From Mycolicibacterium sp. lyk4-40-TYG-92 (lineage in GTDB: Bacteria; Actinomycetota; Actinomycetes; Mycobacteriales; Mycobacteriaceae), in contig NZ_JARVRX010000003.1 of assembly GCF_030209435.1 (NCBI RefSeq), positions 62,001 through 126,000 on the forward strand: a stretch of 64,000 nucleotides of DNA, in the 5' to 3' direction. Positions 1 to 8,360 of this stretch are shown here, piece after piece. The translations under genes and the position numbers were made by a program. Position 1 is the first letter of the stretch; every line of letters begins with the position of its first letter. The notes under the pieces were generated by a model. It was not told the DNA's origin. It made no database searches and saw nothing but the letters and a program-made list of their open reading frames with translations.

Positions 1-600
1 GCTCCCGGAACCTCGAAGACCAGGCGCTATGACATGCGACCACTGTCTCGATCCCACCACCCGCACGCCGGCGCCGACTACGGTCCGCTACCGACCGGGC
101 TTCGGCATTACCGCGGCGCCTAGCGCCTCGCGAAGATGAGCGCCCCGAGGAGCGATATTGACGTATCGGAAAAATCTTTGGGAAAACCCCCGCCTGTACG
201 AGTCCTGTGGACGTAGCATCTGCGACATACCGAGGGCCGTGCCAGGGTGGTGGACCGGCGTCAGAAAATATTGATTCTCTAACCGAGGGCACGATCGGGA
301 GCGGGGTCCGATGTCGGCAGTCGCGATGGTTGATATAGCTGAATGCCCAAGTTATTGCGGCAGCTCTGAGGCGGCTCCGGGCAAAATCCACTCTGCTTCG
401 ACCTTCGGTCCACGGCACCCACCGCGACGTCGAGACGTCCGACTTCCGACCCGATGCCGCCGTGGCGAATAGCAAAGTAGCAACGTGCTCCACTCTCGAT
501 GTCCAGGCCGCGGGAAAGCTGTAGGCGGAAGACCAAGCCCCGCAACGGGTGCGTTCAACTTCGAGCGAATTCGCAACGGAGAGAGTAGCGAGGTGCGTAC
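1..600. other. Region without a convincing gene
   Basis: I see no reading frame here with a recognisable protein or typical mycobacterial codon pattern. The two leftward frames that cross it (about 279-545 and 352-756) have arginine- and proline-rich translations with no motifs, and one runs into the sulfotransferase gene on the other strand. There is a short AT-richer patch near 264-285 and a small inverted repeat (acgtc/gacgt) near 430-441. The last 100 bases presumably hold the leader of the rightward gene starting at 601. Confidence 0.5.
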
Positions 601-1461
601 ATGGCAGACGGGTTGACCATTGTTGGAGTTGGCCGCAGTGGTACTTCGACGGCGACGGCATTTGCCGAGTTTGCAGGGCTGCGCCTGCCCCGTGATGTCC
701 TTCCAGCCGATCAGTGGAACCCTGACGGATACCTCGAAAGCAGCAGCCTCATTCATTTCAATGATCGCCTGCTGGCGGCCAGCGGTCAGACGTGGCTGAA
801 GCCACGCCGCACCGACCGCAATTCCGTAACGGAATACCGCTGCTTACGCCGCGCCATGAAGGCGTTCAAAACCTCGTTCGGGAGCGGCCCGGGTTGGGTC
901 TGGAAAGATCCCCGATTGCCCATGTTGCTTCCGTTCTGGGATCAAGTGCTCGGCGTGCAGCCGGCACTGGCCCCCTACCGAGAGCCGGTCGCAGTCGCCG
1001 CGAGCATCTCACGACGCGACAATGTCAATCTTGATGTTGCCCTTGCGATCTGGGAGCGCCATTCGCGTCAGATGCTCACCTCGGTCGCCGGTCGCCCAGT
1101 CCTGTTCAGCGATTATTCCCAACTTACCGGGCAGCCTGAATCCTGGTTCCGGCAGTTTTTCGACTTCTGCGTGGCGGCCGGGCTCAAAGTAACCGATGCA
1201 AATATCGACTTCGGTGCGCGCATTCGACACATCGACCGACCCGCCATACAGAAGAAGCCCACTTCGGAGCAATCCGAGTTGGCAGAACTGATCTGTAGCC
1301 TGGACGGCCCACACGAGAATTTCCAACAGATTTCACTACCGGATGAATCCCCGAGCACCCAGCGACTCATCGAGTCGGTGCAGAGCCCGCGCATGGCTGC
1401 CCGCATCCGCGCAACGTTCACCATGAGGCCGAAGTACGTCGTACTGGCGAACTTACTCTGA
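601..1461 (+). CDS. Sulfotransferase family protein
   Basis: This 286-residue protein is likely a PAPS-dependent sulfotransferase. Residues 7-16 form a P-loop-like phosphosulfate-binding motif (IVGVGRSGTS). Around residue 100 there is a WKDPRLP segment like the KDPR motif seen in bacterial sulfotransferases of polysaccharides and glycolipids. The ATG at 601 is preceded by a GAGG box. No signal peptide or membrane segment is visible, so it should act in the cytoplasm. It is the first gene of a surface-glycan locus, which suggests that it sulfates a sugar or lipid made there, but the acceptor cannot be read from the sequence. The family call is fairly safe and the substrate is unknown. Confidence 0.72.
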   Translation: MADGLTIVGVGRSGTSTATAFAEFAGLRLPRDVLPADQWNPDGYLESSSLIHFNDRLLAASGQTWLKPRRTDRNSVTEYRCLRRAMKAFKTSFGSGPGWVWKDPRLPMLLPFWDQVLGVQPALAPYREPVAVAASISRRDNVNLDVALAIWERHSRQMLTSVAGRPVLFSDYSQLTGQPESWFRQFFDFCVAAGLKVTDANIDFGARIRHIDRPAIQKKPTSEQSELAELICSLDGPHENFQQISLPDESPSTQRLIESVQSPRMAARIRATFTMRPKYVVLANLL

Positions 1462-1523
1462 TCACGCAATAGCGCGCACGGATGACGTTGCGCAACCAGC
1501 CAATTTACGCATCAGGTGCAGGT

Positions 1524-2162
1524 TCAACGTGCGTAGCGTGCAGTGAACGTCGGGCTGAGTAGCCGTCCGGATACCTTGGCGGTGCGCGGCAGCAGCGCAC
1601 GAAATTCACGTCGCGACAGCAATCGCGTAAATTCCTTCTGGTGGCGCTTTCGCCAAGCCGGAATCCAATGCAGAAATAGTGTCGATGTGTGGGACTCGAC
1701 TGGGAACCACTTGTTCGGTGTGGTTATGATCCACGTGCGCGCCACCCGCGTCATCTCCTCAACCATTCGCCGCTGGTCGATTTCCTGCCCTACGTGCTCA
1801 ATTATGGCGTTTGCCAACGCAAAATCGACGCAGTCGTCGACAAAGGGCAGAGCGCGTGCGTCGGCAAGCATGAACGGATACGTCGTCGCAGCACGCTCGA
1901 TGTTGATGCCTATTTTGACTGGATAGTGCTCTGCGATACACCTTTCGATAACGCCGGAATTCGCCAGATTTGGGTCGTCACCGTGTTCATCGCCCGTTGC
2001 TCCCACCAACAACACGTCCCCGGCGCCCTGCGCAGCCATGAAGCCGAGGATGAAGCGCGCCTTCTTTCTCCGGTTGTACAGGCTGTACGCAAGGACTGCC
2101 TTGCGGACGGTTTTCCCGACGAGTTCCGCCAGCGACACGCACCCACCCCCGCTCTCTGACAA
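1524..2162 (-). CDS. SAM-dependent class I methyltransferase
   Basis: A 212-residue methyltransferase of the type found in glycan clusters. The glycine-rich SAM motif near residues 50-56 (VLLVGAT) is degenerate. A clear acidic motif with the PFVDDCVDFALANAIIEHV pattern follows at about 105-125, then a conserved TTPNKWFPVE segment near 150. The same 'PNKwFPvesHt' signature occurs in methyltransferases next to O-antigen genes, and the gene at 12316-13311 has the related APNKLFPLD. The frame opens with TTG at 2162; an in-frame GTG at 2138 behind a G-rich stretch is an equally good start. The gene is on the opposite strand to its flanking genes. The acceptor is unknown. Confidence 0.7.
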   Translation of the reverse strand: MSESGGGCVSLAELVGKTVRKAVLAYSLYNRRKKARFILGFMAAQGAGDVLLVGATGDEHGDDPNLANSGVIERCIAEHYPVKIGINIERAATTYPFMLADARALPFVDDCVDFALANAIIEHVGQEIDQRRMVEEMTRVARTWIITTPNKWFPVESHTSTLFLHWIPAWRKRHQKEFTRLLSRREFRALLPRTAKVSGRLLSPTFTARYAR

Positions 2163-2507
2163 TTCCCCACAGATGCAATTAGGTCGCTGCTCGTAGCACT
2201 CGTAGCAGTGGCCAAAGTACCCCAGGGAGCGAATCCCGAGGCTCGAATCTCAATTCCCCGATCACGGCTTGCCGTAGCGACGGGCTCTCACTCCCTCAAG
2301 GCATCTCGTGCTGCCGATCACTTCAAACACCGCGTTCCAGGATCTGGCTCACGTCGACGGCCGGCTACTCGGCCCAGGTCGCGCATACGCCTTTGGCGAG
2401 CGTGGCTGCGTGTTCAAGGGCGCAACTCCGAGCCCGCCGATCAGGCTTTGCCATTTACTGACGTCAGCGTCAACATCGACGTAAGCTCTCACTCATCGGG
2501 CTGAGAG
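2163..2507. other. Intergenic region, nothing recognised
   Basis: About 345 bases separate the leftward methyltransferase from the rightward secreted-protein gene. A short near-repeat (ctcgtagca, twice) lies near 2190-2208. I see no promoter or RNA that I can defend, though promoters for both flanking genes should be here. Confidence 0.4.
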
Positions 2508-2969
2508 GTGACCATCGTGACCAGTTTCGCCACACGCATAGCAGCCATCACCGGAGGAACGCTCGCACTGACGATAGCGGCGGGCGTTGGCGGCGGAGTC
2601 GCGTCCGCCGTCGACCCGTTCGCGGGCATGCGATACGACAAGGTCGTCGAGTCCCTCAAATCCTGGAACGGCAAATCCGAAGTGGTAGCCGTCGTTGGGG
2701 ACCAGTTGAAGCGCGATGACTGCATCGTGTCTTCTTCCCGCAAAGAGAAGAAGACAGGAACCTACTTGCTGGCGCTCTACTGCGATGGCGCCTACGCAAC
2801 CGCGGGCCAGCCCGGTCGGTCAATGGGAACCCCAGAAGGGCGTAACGCCGTGAAGCACGAAGCCCAAGTCAAGTGGCTGCGTGAGAATCCCGACTACTGC
2901 CGCACGATGAAGCAGTCTCATCCCGAATGGTTCAAACAACCGGTAGAAGGGTGTGAAAACCTCGACTAG
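2508..2969 (+). CDS. Secreted protein of unknown function
   Basis: A 153-residue protein with an N-terminal export signal: a hydrophobic stretch at residues 10-32 ends in a VASA-VD cleavage-like site near residue 34, leaving a mature domain of about 120 residues. The mature part contains three cysteines (in DDCIV, DYCRT and EGCEN) and a lysine-rich segment (SSSRKEKKTG). I do not recognise the family. GTG at 2508 follows a GAGAGG box; a second GTG nine bases downstream could also serve. It stands between a methyltransferase and an acyltransferase, so it may be exported as part of the same surface-glycan locus, but nothing in the protein proves this. Confidence 0.6.
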   Translation: MTIVTSFATRIAAITGGTLALTIAAGVGGGVASAVDPFAGMRYDKVVESLKSWNGKSEVVAVVGDQLKRDDCIVSSSRKEKKTGTYLLALYCDGAYATAGQPGRSMGTPEGRNAVKHEAQVKWLRENPDYCRTMKQSHPEWFKQPVEGCENLD

Positions 2970-3091
2970 GCCGGCCATCGGGGCCCTGCGCACGAGATCG
3001 GAGCTCACGGGCGAGATGTTCGGTGGAGCTACGATCGGCCGCACCACCGGAACCCGCGCACCGGCCGTCTTCGCCGCTTTCGGATGGACAG

Positions 3092-4435
3092 ATGATCACG
3101 CGACTGTCTGAGTGGTTCCGATACGATCCGAGTCGCTATCCGCTGGGATACAACCCCGGGCTCGACGGCCTGCGCGGTACCGCGACGCTTTGCGTACTGG
3201 CAGCACACCTCAGTCCCACCTGGTGCCCCGGTGCATTCCTGTACATGGACATGTTCTTTGTGATGAGCGCGTATCTGATTACGTCGCTCCTCCTCAAGCG
3301 GTGGGCGAAGAATGGCAACGTCGGGTTTGGCACGTTCTATGCTCGCCGCGTACTTCGGCTGTTCCCCGCAAATTACGCGATGATCGGCTGCTTCGTCGTT
3401 GCCGCGTACCTGATCCTCGACGACGATTTCATTTGGCATGTCATCGAAGCGGCCGCGGCAGCTACCTACGTCTCCAACTGGACCCGCGCCTTCGAAGCTC
3501 CGATCCCCGGATTCTTAAGCCACACTTGGTCGCTCGCCGTCGAAGAACAGTTCTATCTGATCTGGCCTGTGTTACTCACATTGCTGCTAAAGGCCATCGG
3601 ACTCCGGATCCGCCTTGTTGTGCTGCTGGCGGTCCTGGCACTCGGTTCCGCCGGCTGGCGGAGTTGGCTCACGTTCCACGGAGCATCCATGGAGCGCCTG
3701 TACAACGGAACCGATGTGAGAGCCGACGCGCTCCTGATCGGCTGCGCGCTGGGTATTGCATTGGCAATGCCCAAGATACGCAACAGCCCGACCCTGCAGC
3801 GAACCGCGAAGATCCTGGCGGCCCCATCGCTGATCGCACTACTCGTGGGCGGGTTCACCATGGATCAACACAACCTCGCGATGTACGCCGGAATCTCATT
3901 GTTCTTCACTTTGGCGTCCGCGTGCCTGATAACCGCGCTGGTGCTGCCCGAGCAGACGATTGCCCACCAGGCATTTCGATCACCGCCGCTGGTCTTCCTC
4001 GGCCGCATTTGCTACGGCCTCTACATCTGGCACTTCCCGATATTCATGTTCATCATGTTCGGATTCGGGATCACCCATCCAGTGGTGGCGGGGCTGATCG
4101 GCGTTCCCTTGACATTCGCCGCCGCAATCCTATCGTGGCGATTCATCGAAAGCCCCTTCCTCAAGGCGAAGGATCGAATTCCGATCCAAGGCCCGGCGCA
4201 CGCCACACGAAAACTCAGCCCATCGCCTAGCCCGGGTATACGCTGGCAACGGCGGGAATCGCTGCTAATTCAATTGCCTTCGCTATCGCCGAGCCTGCTG
4301 CGCTCACCACGTGTAACTGCGCAGGCGAGCCAGAATCTAGCGGCCAGCGTCGATGGCTGCAGCACCGAGTCAACGGCGCACAGGGCGAACCGAACCAGGA
4401 CCAGCAGGAAGGCGGCAACTCACACCAATGAATGA
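3092..4435 (+). CDS. Acyltransferase 3 family membrane protein
   Basis: An integral membrane O-acyltransferase of the OafA/acyltransferase 3 family, which transfers acetyl or other short acyl groups to sugars across the membrane. The GLDGLRGTATLCVLAAHL motif at the N-terminus carries the conserved histidine. It is followed by the RRVLRLFPAN segment and SLAVEEQFYLIWP, all hallmark blocks of the family, then about ten hydrophobic segments ending in FIESPF. I place the start at the ATG at 3092, close to the conserved motif; a GTG at 3023 would add 23 unsupported residues. The last 70 or so residues after the FIESPF block are low-complexity and overlap the start of the next gene by 8 bases. The substrate is probably the glycan of this locus. 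Confidence 0.82.
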   Translation: MITRLSEWFRYDPSRYPLGYNPGLDGLRGTATLCVLAAHLSPTWCPGAFLYMDMFFVMSAYLITSLLLKRWAKNGNVGFGTFYARRVLRLFPANYAMIGCFVVAAYLILDDDFIWHVIEAAAAATYVSNWTRAFEAPIPGFLSHTWSLAVEEQFYLIWPVLLTLLLKAIGLRIRLVVLLAVLALGSAGWRSWLTFHGASMERLYNGTDVRADALLIGCALGIALAMPKIRNSPTLQRTAKILAAPSLIALLVGGFTMDQHNLAMYAGISLFFTLASACLITALVLPEQTIAHQAFRSPPLVFLGRICYGLYIWHFPIFMFIMFGFGITHPVVAGLIGVPLTFAAAILSWRFIESPFLKAKDRIPIQGPAHATRKLSPSPSPGIRWQRRESLLIQLPSLSPSLLRSPRVTAQASQNLAASVDGCSTESTAHRANRTRTSRKAATHTNE

Positions 4436-5243
4436 AACAACTAGTTTCACGTTCAGCCGTGAAGAACTTTTCCCCATCGCAGACGCGTATCGAGAGAAGT
4501 TTCAAAACGCCGATCCGTTTCCACACATAGTAATTGACAATTTCCTGCCTGCGGCGGTTCTGGAGCCTGTGCTGAGCGAGTTTCCGGAACCGGGTGGCAC
4601 CGAATGGCAGCAGTACGACAACGGTCGCGAAGTGAAGCTCGCGCTTGCCGACTCAGAACGGATGGGCCCAGCAACCCAACATCTGTTGGCGCAGTTCAAC
4701 TCTGCACCTTTTGTCGACTTCATCGAACGACTCACCGGGATCGAGGGGATCGTTCCTGACCCCCACTTCTTTGGAGGTGGACTGCATCAGATCCGGACCG
4801 GCGGCTTCCTCAAGGTCCACGCTGATTTCAATCGCCATCACCGACTGAACCTGGACCGGCGGTTGAACGGCCTTCTCTATCTGAACAAAGATTGGGAGGA
4901 ATCCTGGGGCGGGCACATTCAGTTGTGGGATCGCGACATGCAGCAATGCGTCCAGAAATCGCTACCCATCTTCAACCGATTCCTGCTCTTTGCGACAACC
5001 GACTTCTCGTATCACGGTCATCCAGATCCTCTGACCTGCCCGCCGCATCGTTCACGCCGGTCGATGGCGCTCTACTACTACACCAATGGCCGCCCAGATG
5101 AAGAGAAATCGTCGAGCGCACACTCGACGCTGTTTCGCGCCCGGCCGGGTGAGTCCATGAGCTCCACATTCAAGCAGAAGCTGAAGCGCTGGGTGCCGCC
5201 CGCCGCCATCGAAGGAGCGCAAAAGTTTCGGAATCAGCACTGA
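4428..5243 (+). CDS. 2-oxoglutarate/Fe(II)-dependent oxygenase, prolyl 4-hydroxylase-like
   Basis: A 271-residue member of the 2OG-Fe(II) oxygenase superfamily. The iron-binding HxD is seen as VHADFN. The distal histidine lies in YHGHPDPL, and the arginine that binds 2-oxoglutarate is likely in the RRSMALYYYTNG block, giving the usual H-x-D...H...R order. The region after HxD (RLNGLLYLN, WGGHIQLWD) is typical of the prolyl 4-hydroxylase alpha-subunit family (2OG-FeII_Oxy_3). The start is the ATG at 4428 behind AGGAAGG, overlapping the upstream acyltransferase gene by 8 bases, so the two are probably co-translated. Such enzymes occur in polysaccharide clusters, where they may hydroxylate a sugar, lipid or protein. 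The substrate is unknown. Confidence 0.8.
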   Translation: MNETTSFTFSREELFPIADAYREKFQNADPFPHIVIDNFLPAAVLEPVLSEFPEPGGTEWQQYDNGREVKLALADSERMGPATQHLLAQFNSAPFVDFIERLTGIEGIVPDPHFFGGGLHQIRTGGFLKVHADFNRHHRLNLDRRLNGLLYLNKDWEESWGGHIQLWDRDMQQCVQKSLPIFNRFLLFATTDFSYHGHPDPLTCPPHRSRRSMALYYYTNGRPDEEKSSSAHSTLFRARPGESMSSTFKQKLKRWVPPAAIEGAQKFRNQH

Positions 5244-5294
5244 GCGCGCAGATTTCGGCGCTCGCCCGATCAACGACCTCAATGCGATTACGAT

Positions 5295-6212
5295 TTGACT
5301 GAAGCGTCGATCAGTTGGGAGGTAGCAGTTTTGGTGTCGGATGTCGTGTTGAGATACCGCCAGAACTATGGCTTGGGTGACGAAATCGGGATCGAACAGG
5401 TGCAGGCCCACGAGCAGCTCGAGGCCCGGCTGACTCGCGAGTTGCTCGCATCCACACCCGAGTTGCGCTGGGAGGTCTTCAGCGCGGCGTATACCGAACT
5501 GTACGAATCTCTACCCTGGCTCAATACAACTGACGACTCTAGACCCGCATGGTGGACGGCGACATGGCTGAGGCTGGTGCCGGCGCACTCCGACGTCATC
5601 GAGGTAGGAAGCGGTCGAGCGGCCCTCATTCGTGACCTCGTGCGCTCCGGGCACCGGTGCGTCGCCACCGAGATTTCCCCAGAGCGGGGATCAAAACACC
5701 TCGCTGAGTCGGACGGGCTCCAGTGGCACATAACCGACGGCATCCACCTCGCATCATTCGAACCTGACGATTCGTTCGATGTTGTCATTTCCACACAAGT
5801 TATCGAGCACTTCCACCCTGACGACCTGCTGGTGCACTTTCAGAACGCGCGCCGCATCCTTCGACCCGGCGGCCGCTACCTGTTCGACACTCCGCACCGC
5901 AGTTCGGGCCCGCACGACCTCTCTCGCGTATTCGATTACGAACGCGCACAATTCATGCATCTGAAGGAGTACACGCACGACGAACTCACGAGCACTCTGA
6001 AGGCCGCCGGTTTCGACGAAGTAAAGGCTGTCATCGCGTTTCCGGGCGTTGTCGTCCAAACCGGCATCGGTCTACGTCTGTTGCGCTTGCTAGACCGAAT
6101 TGAAGATCGGATGATCACGCGCACCAAGTGGAAGCGAATCCTCAGGGGACTGTTGAGCAAAGTCGGGGTTTCGAGGAACATCTGGCTCGCGGCGTATCGC
6201 AAGTCCGCGTGA
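5295..6212 (+). CDS. SAM-dependent class I methyltransferase
   Basis: A 305-residue methyltransferase. Motif I is DVIEVGSGRAALIRDL near residues 99-114. The acidic residue of strand 2 is in CVATEIS. The post-I and motif II region is FDVVISTQVIEHFHPDDL followed by RRILRPGGRYLFDTPHR, all classical for the class I fold. An N-terminal 90-residue helical extension precedes the catalytic domain. The start is taken as TTG at 5295; other TTG/GTG codons lie about 40 bases downstream. It overlaps the following glycosyltransferase start by one to four bases, which indicates co-translation. It likely methylates a sugar hydroxyl of the locus product, but the position is not predictable. Confidence 0.8.
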   Translation: MTEASISWEVAVLVSDVVLRYRQNYGLGDEIGIEQVQAHEQLEARLTRELLASTPELRWEVFSAAYTELYESLPWLNTTDDSRPAWWTATWLRLVPAHSDVIEVGSGRAALIRDLVRSGHRCVATEISPERGSKHLAESDGLQWHITDGIHLASFEPDDSFDVVISTQVIEHFHPDDLLVHFQNARRILRPGGRYLFDTPHRSSGPHDLSRVFDYERAQFMHLKEYTHDELTSTLKAAGFDEVKAVIAFPGVVVQTGIGLRLLRLLDRIEDRMITRTKWKRILRGLLSKVGVSRNIWLAAYRKSA

Positions 6213-7177
6213 TGAGCAGCCCTCCCGCGTCGATCATCGTCGTCGCGTTCAACTCCGCATCGACGCTCGCCGATTGCATGACGTCGATACCGGCAGAGTA
6301 CGAGGTCATCGTCGTCGATCAGCAGTCGTCGGACTCGTCGGTGCAGACTGCGCTGGATCACCGGCCTGACGCCAAGGTGATACGGGCCGGGAAGAATCGG
6401 GGCTTCGGTGCTGGCTGCAACCTGGGTGCGGCCAACGCGGCGTCGGAAATTCTCATCTTCTTGAACCCCGACGCCGCATTCCAATCATCCGAATCCGTAA
6501 AGATCCTCGCGGAGAGCGCGGCCCAGAACAACGTTGTCGCGGGGCCCAGAATCCTCGATTCCTCAGGTGCGGACCGGACCCGGGCCCGCTACTGGTCCTG
6601 GCCGGTTGCCGACATAGTGGATGTCTTCGCGCCAAACGCGCTGATCCTCGGCCGGCTGCTCCGCGACATTCCACCCGATGACCCGGTATACACCGAAGGT
6701 GGAGAGGTCGCATTCGTCCAAGGGTCGTGTATGGCCGTGAGCGCGACGAACTTCTGGCGCGCGGGCGGGTTTGATGAGCGCTTCTATCTGTACCAGGAAG
6801 AAGAGGTGCTGGCTCGGCGCTTGCTGGACCTTGGAGTGAAGAACCGCCTTGAACCGACCGCTGTCATCACCCACCTTGTCGGACGCTCCACCTCGCAGTT
6901 CCCAGAGTTCTCCGCGGGCCACTACTTCCGCTCGCTGGCGCTGTCGCTGATCTTGTTCCGCCGCAAGCTCGTTGCGCTGCCCACGATCTTTACCCTGTGG
7001 ATGGTGCTGCGATTGATGGCACTCGTAACGCCGCTCCGCAAGCGAATCGGCTGGCGGTCCGAGCGAGGCCGAAGTTGGTACCGCGCCGCAGCAGCCGGAT
7101 TGATCTGCGGAGCCCGTCGGCGGATGGCGGACCCGCCACCCAGTTCCCCAACGCGCCCGACAACGCCTTCGCGCTGA
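6212..7177 (+). CDS. Family 2 glycosyltransferase
   Basis: A 321-residue GT2 (GT-A fold) inverting glycosyltransferase. The N-terminus SIIVVAFNSASTL and the following VIVVDQQSSDSS are the nucleotide-binding strand pair. NRGFGAGCNLGA and FLNPDA are typical of the rhamnosyltransferase-like subfamily, with the NPD block taking the place of DxD. VQGSCMAV and the GGFDERFYLYQEEEVLARR block contain the catalytic acidic residues. A short hydrophobic C-terminal part suggests membrane association. ATG at 6212 overlaps the preceding stop; a GTG at 6209 (GTGA overlap) is an alternative. It probably adds a sugar, possibly rhamnose given RmlA in the locus, to a lipid-linked acceptor. Confidence 0.83.
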   Translation: MSSPPASIIVVAFNSASTLADCMTSIPAEYEVIVVDQQSSDSSVQTALDHRPDAKVIRAGKNRGFGAGCNLGAANAASEILIFLNPDAAFQSSESVKILAESAAQNNVVAGPRILDSSGADRTRARYWSWPVADIVDVFAPNALILGRLLRDIPPDDPVYTEGGEVAFVQGSCMAVSATNFWRAGGFDERFYLYQEEEVLARRLLDLGVKNRLEPTAVITHLVGRSTSQFPEFSAGHYFRSLALSLILFRRKLVALPTIFTLWMVLRLMALVTPLRKRIGWRSERGRSWYRAAAAGLICGARRRMADPPPSSPTRPTTPSR

Positions 7178-7181
7178 GCAG

Positions 7182-8357
7182 TCAACGGGGTCGACGTGCT
7201 TTCGCAGCGGCGGCCGCGGCATAAACCGCCTCATGCTGGCGGGCGATAGTTGCCGGCCGAAGCGATTCAGCAGCCGTTCTCTGAGCCCCGTCGGCCAACG
7301 TATCGAGCAGGCCGGGCTCAGTGAACAAACGAACGATGGCGTCTCGAAGCCCTTCGACCGTCGGAGATGCCACGAGCAGGCCGTTCACGCCATCGTCGAC
7401 GGCTTCACCGAGTGCACCAACGTCGGTTGCGATGACGGGCCGGCCATTCGCGAACGCCAAGGGCACTACGCCGCTCTGGCTCGCTTCCCGATAGGGCAGA
7501 ACCACGGCGCTGACCGATCCGAACAGCTTAGGCAAATCCTCGTCTGGAACGAAACCCTCGCGCCAATCGAATAATTCGGGATTCCGGACGAGCGCGCGGG
7601 CTCTCGGACCCTCTGACCCGTGGCCGGCAATGATGAGCCGGACATCGCCCAGAACCTGCGCGGCGGCTTGTGTCGCCTCGATCAGCAGATCGAGGCCCTT
7701 GTAGTATTCCCACCACCCGAAGAACAGCAGGGAACGACCTAGCGGCATCGGGTAACTCCCTGACGGTTGAGCAAGCGCACCATGTGGCACTACTCCGACG
7801 TACGCCGACAGCGGGACCCGCGGATCCTCGCGAAGCTTTGGTACCAGGCGCTCACCATGGACGACGAACCCATCGCTGGTCTTGTAGAGGGCCCACCTCA
7901 CCAATCGCTTCAAATAGTTCGTGTGAAACTGGCGGCCGGGGTGGGGCGTGACGTCATGCACGGTCAAGATCCGGGTCGCGCGCGGCACTACGAGCGAAAG
8001 CAGCAGCAACCGCCAGTCCGAGTGCCACTGCGAATGCACTATGTGAGGACGAAAAGCCCGGGCATTCTTGACTACTCGGATCAGCGCTCCCAGACTGCGG
8101 GGGTCGAACTGTTTACCGGGAACGAAGTCGACTTCGAGCGGATCGAACATCGCAGTCTTCTCGCGAACAGCCTTGCCGGGCAGCCCCATTTCGGTGCCAT
8201 GGTCCTTGAGGACACATCTCACATCGGCCGTCTCGTTCAGTGAAAGTGCCATCGGCGCAAGGTAGTAGACAAACCAGTCTGCAATCATCAACACCCGGAG
8301 TTCGGCAGTCGATCCAGATCGGTTAGGCATGGGCTCGCGCGGCTCCATCTCTAGCAC
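7182..8357 (-). CDS. Family 4 glycosyltransferase
   Basis: A roughly 390-residue GT-B fold glycosyltransferase of family GT4. The N-terminal domain contains HSQWHSDW. The C-terminal Glycos_transf_1 domain has SLLFFGWWEYYKGLDLLIEA, RLIIAGHGSEG and the catalytic EAxxxG-like block LPYREASQSGVVPLAFANGRPVIATDVG. The frame opens with GTG at 8357; internal ATGs at 8348 and 8330 are possible starts. It lies three bases downstream of another leftward GT4 gene, so the pair is an operon transcribed away from the flippase gene. Sugar and acceptor are unknown. Confidence 0.83.
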   Translation of the reverse strand: MLEMEPREPMPNRSGSTAELRVLMIADWFVYYLAPMALSLNETADVRCVLKDHGTEMGLPGKAVREKTAMFDPLEVDFVPGKQFDPRSLGALIRVVKNARAFRPHIVHSQWHSDWRLLLLSLVVPRATRILTVHDVTPHPGRQFHTNYLKRLVRWALYKTSDGFVVHGERLVPKLREDPRVPLSAYVGVVPHGALAQPSGSYPMPLGRSLLFFGWWEYYKGLDLLIEATQAAAQVLGDVRLIIAGHGSEGPRARALVRNPELFDWREGFVPDEDLPKLFGSVSAVVLPYREASQSGVVPLAFANGRPVIATDVGALGEAVDDGVNGLLVASPTVEGLRDAIVRLFTEPGLLDTLADGAQRTAAESLRPATIARQHEAVYAAAAAAKARRPR

Positions 8358-8360
8358 AGC

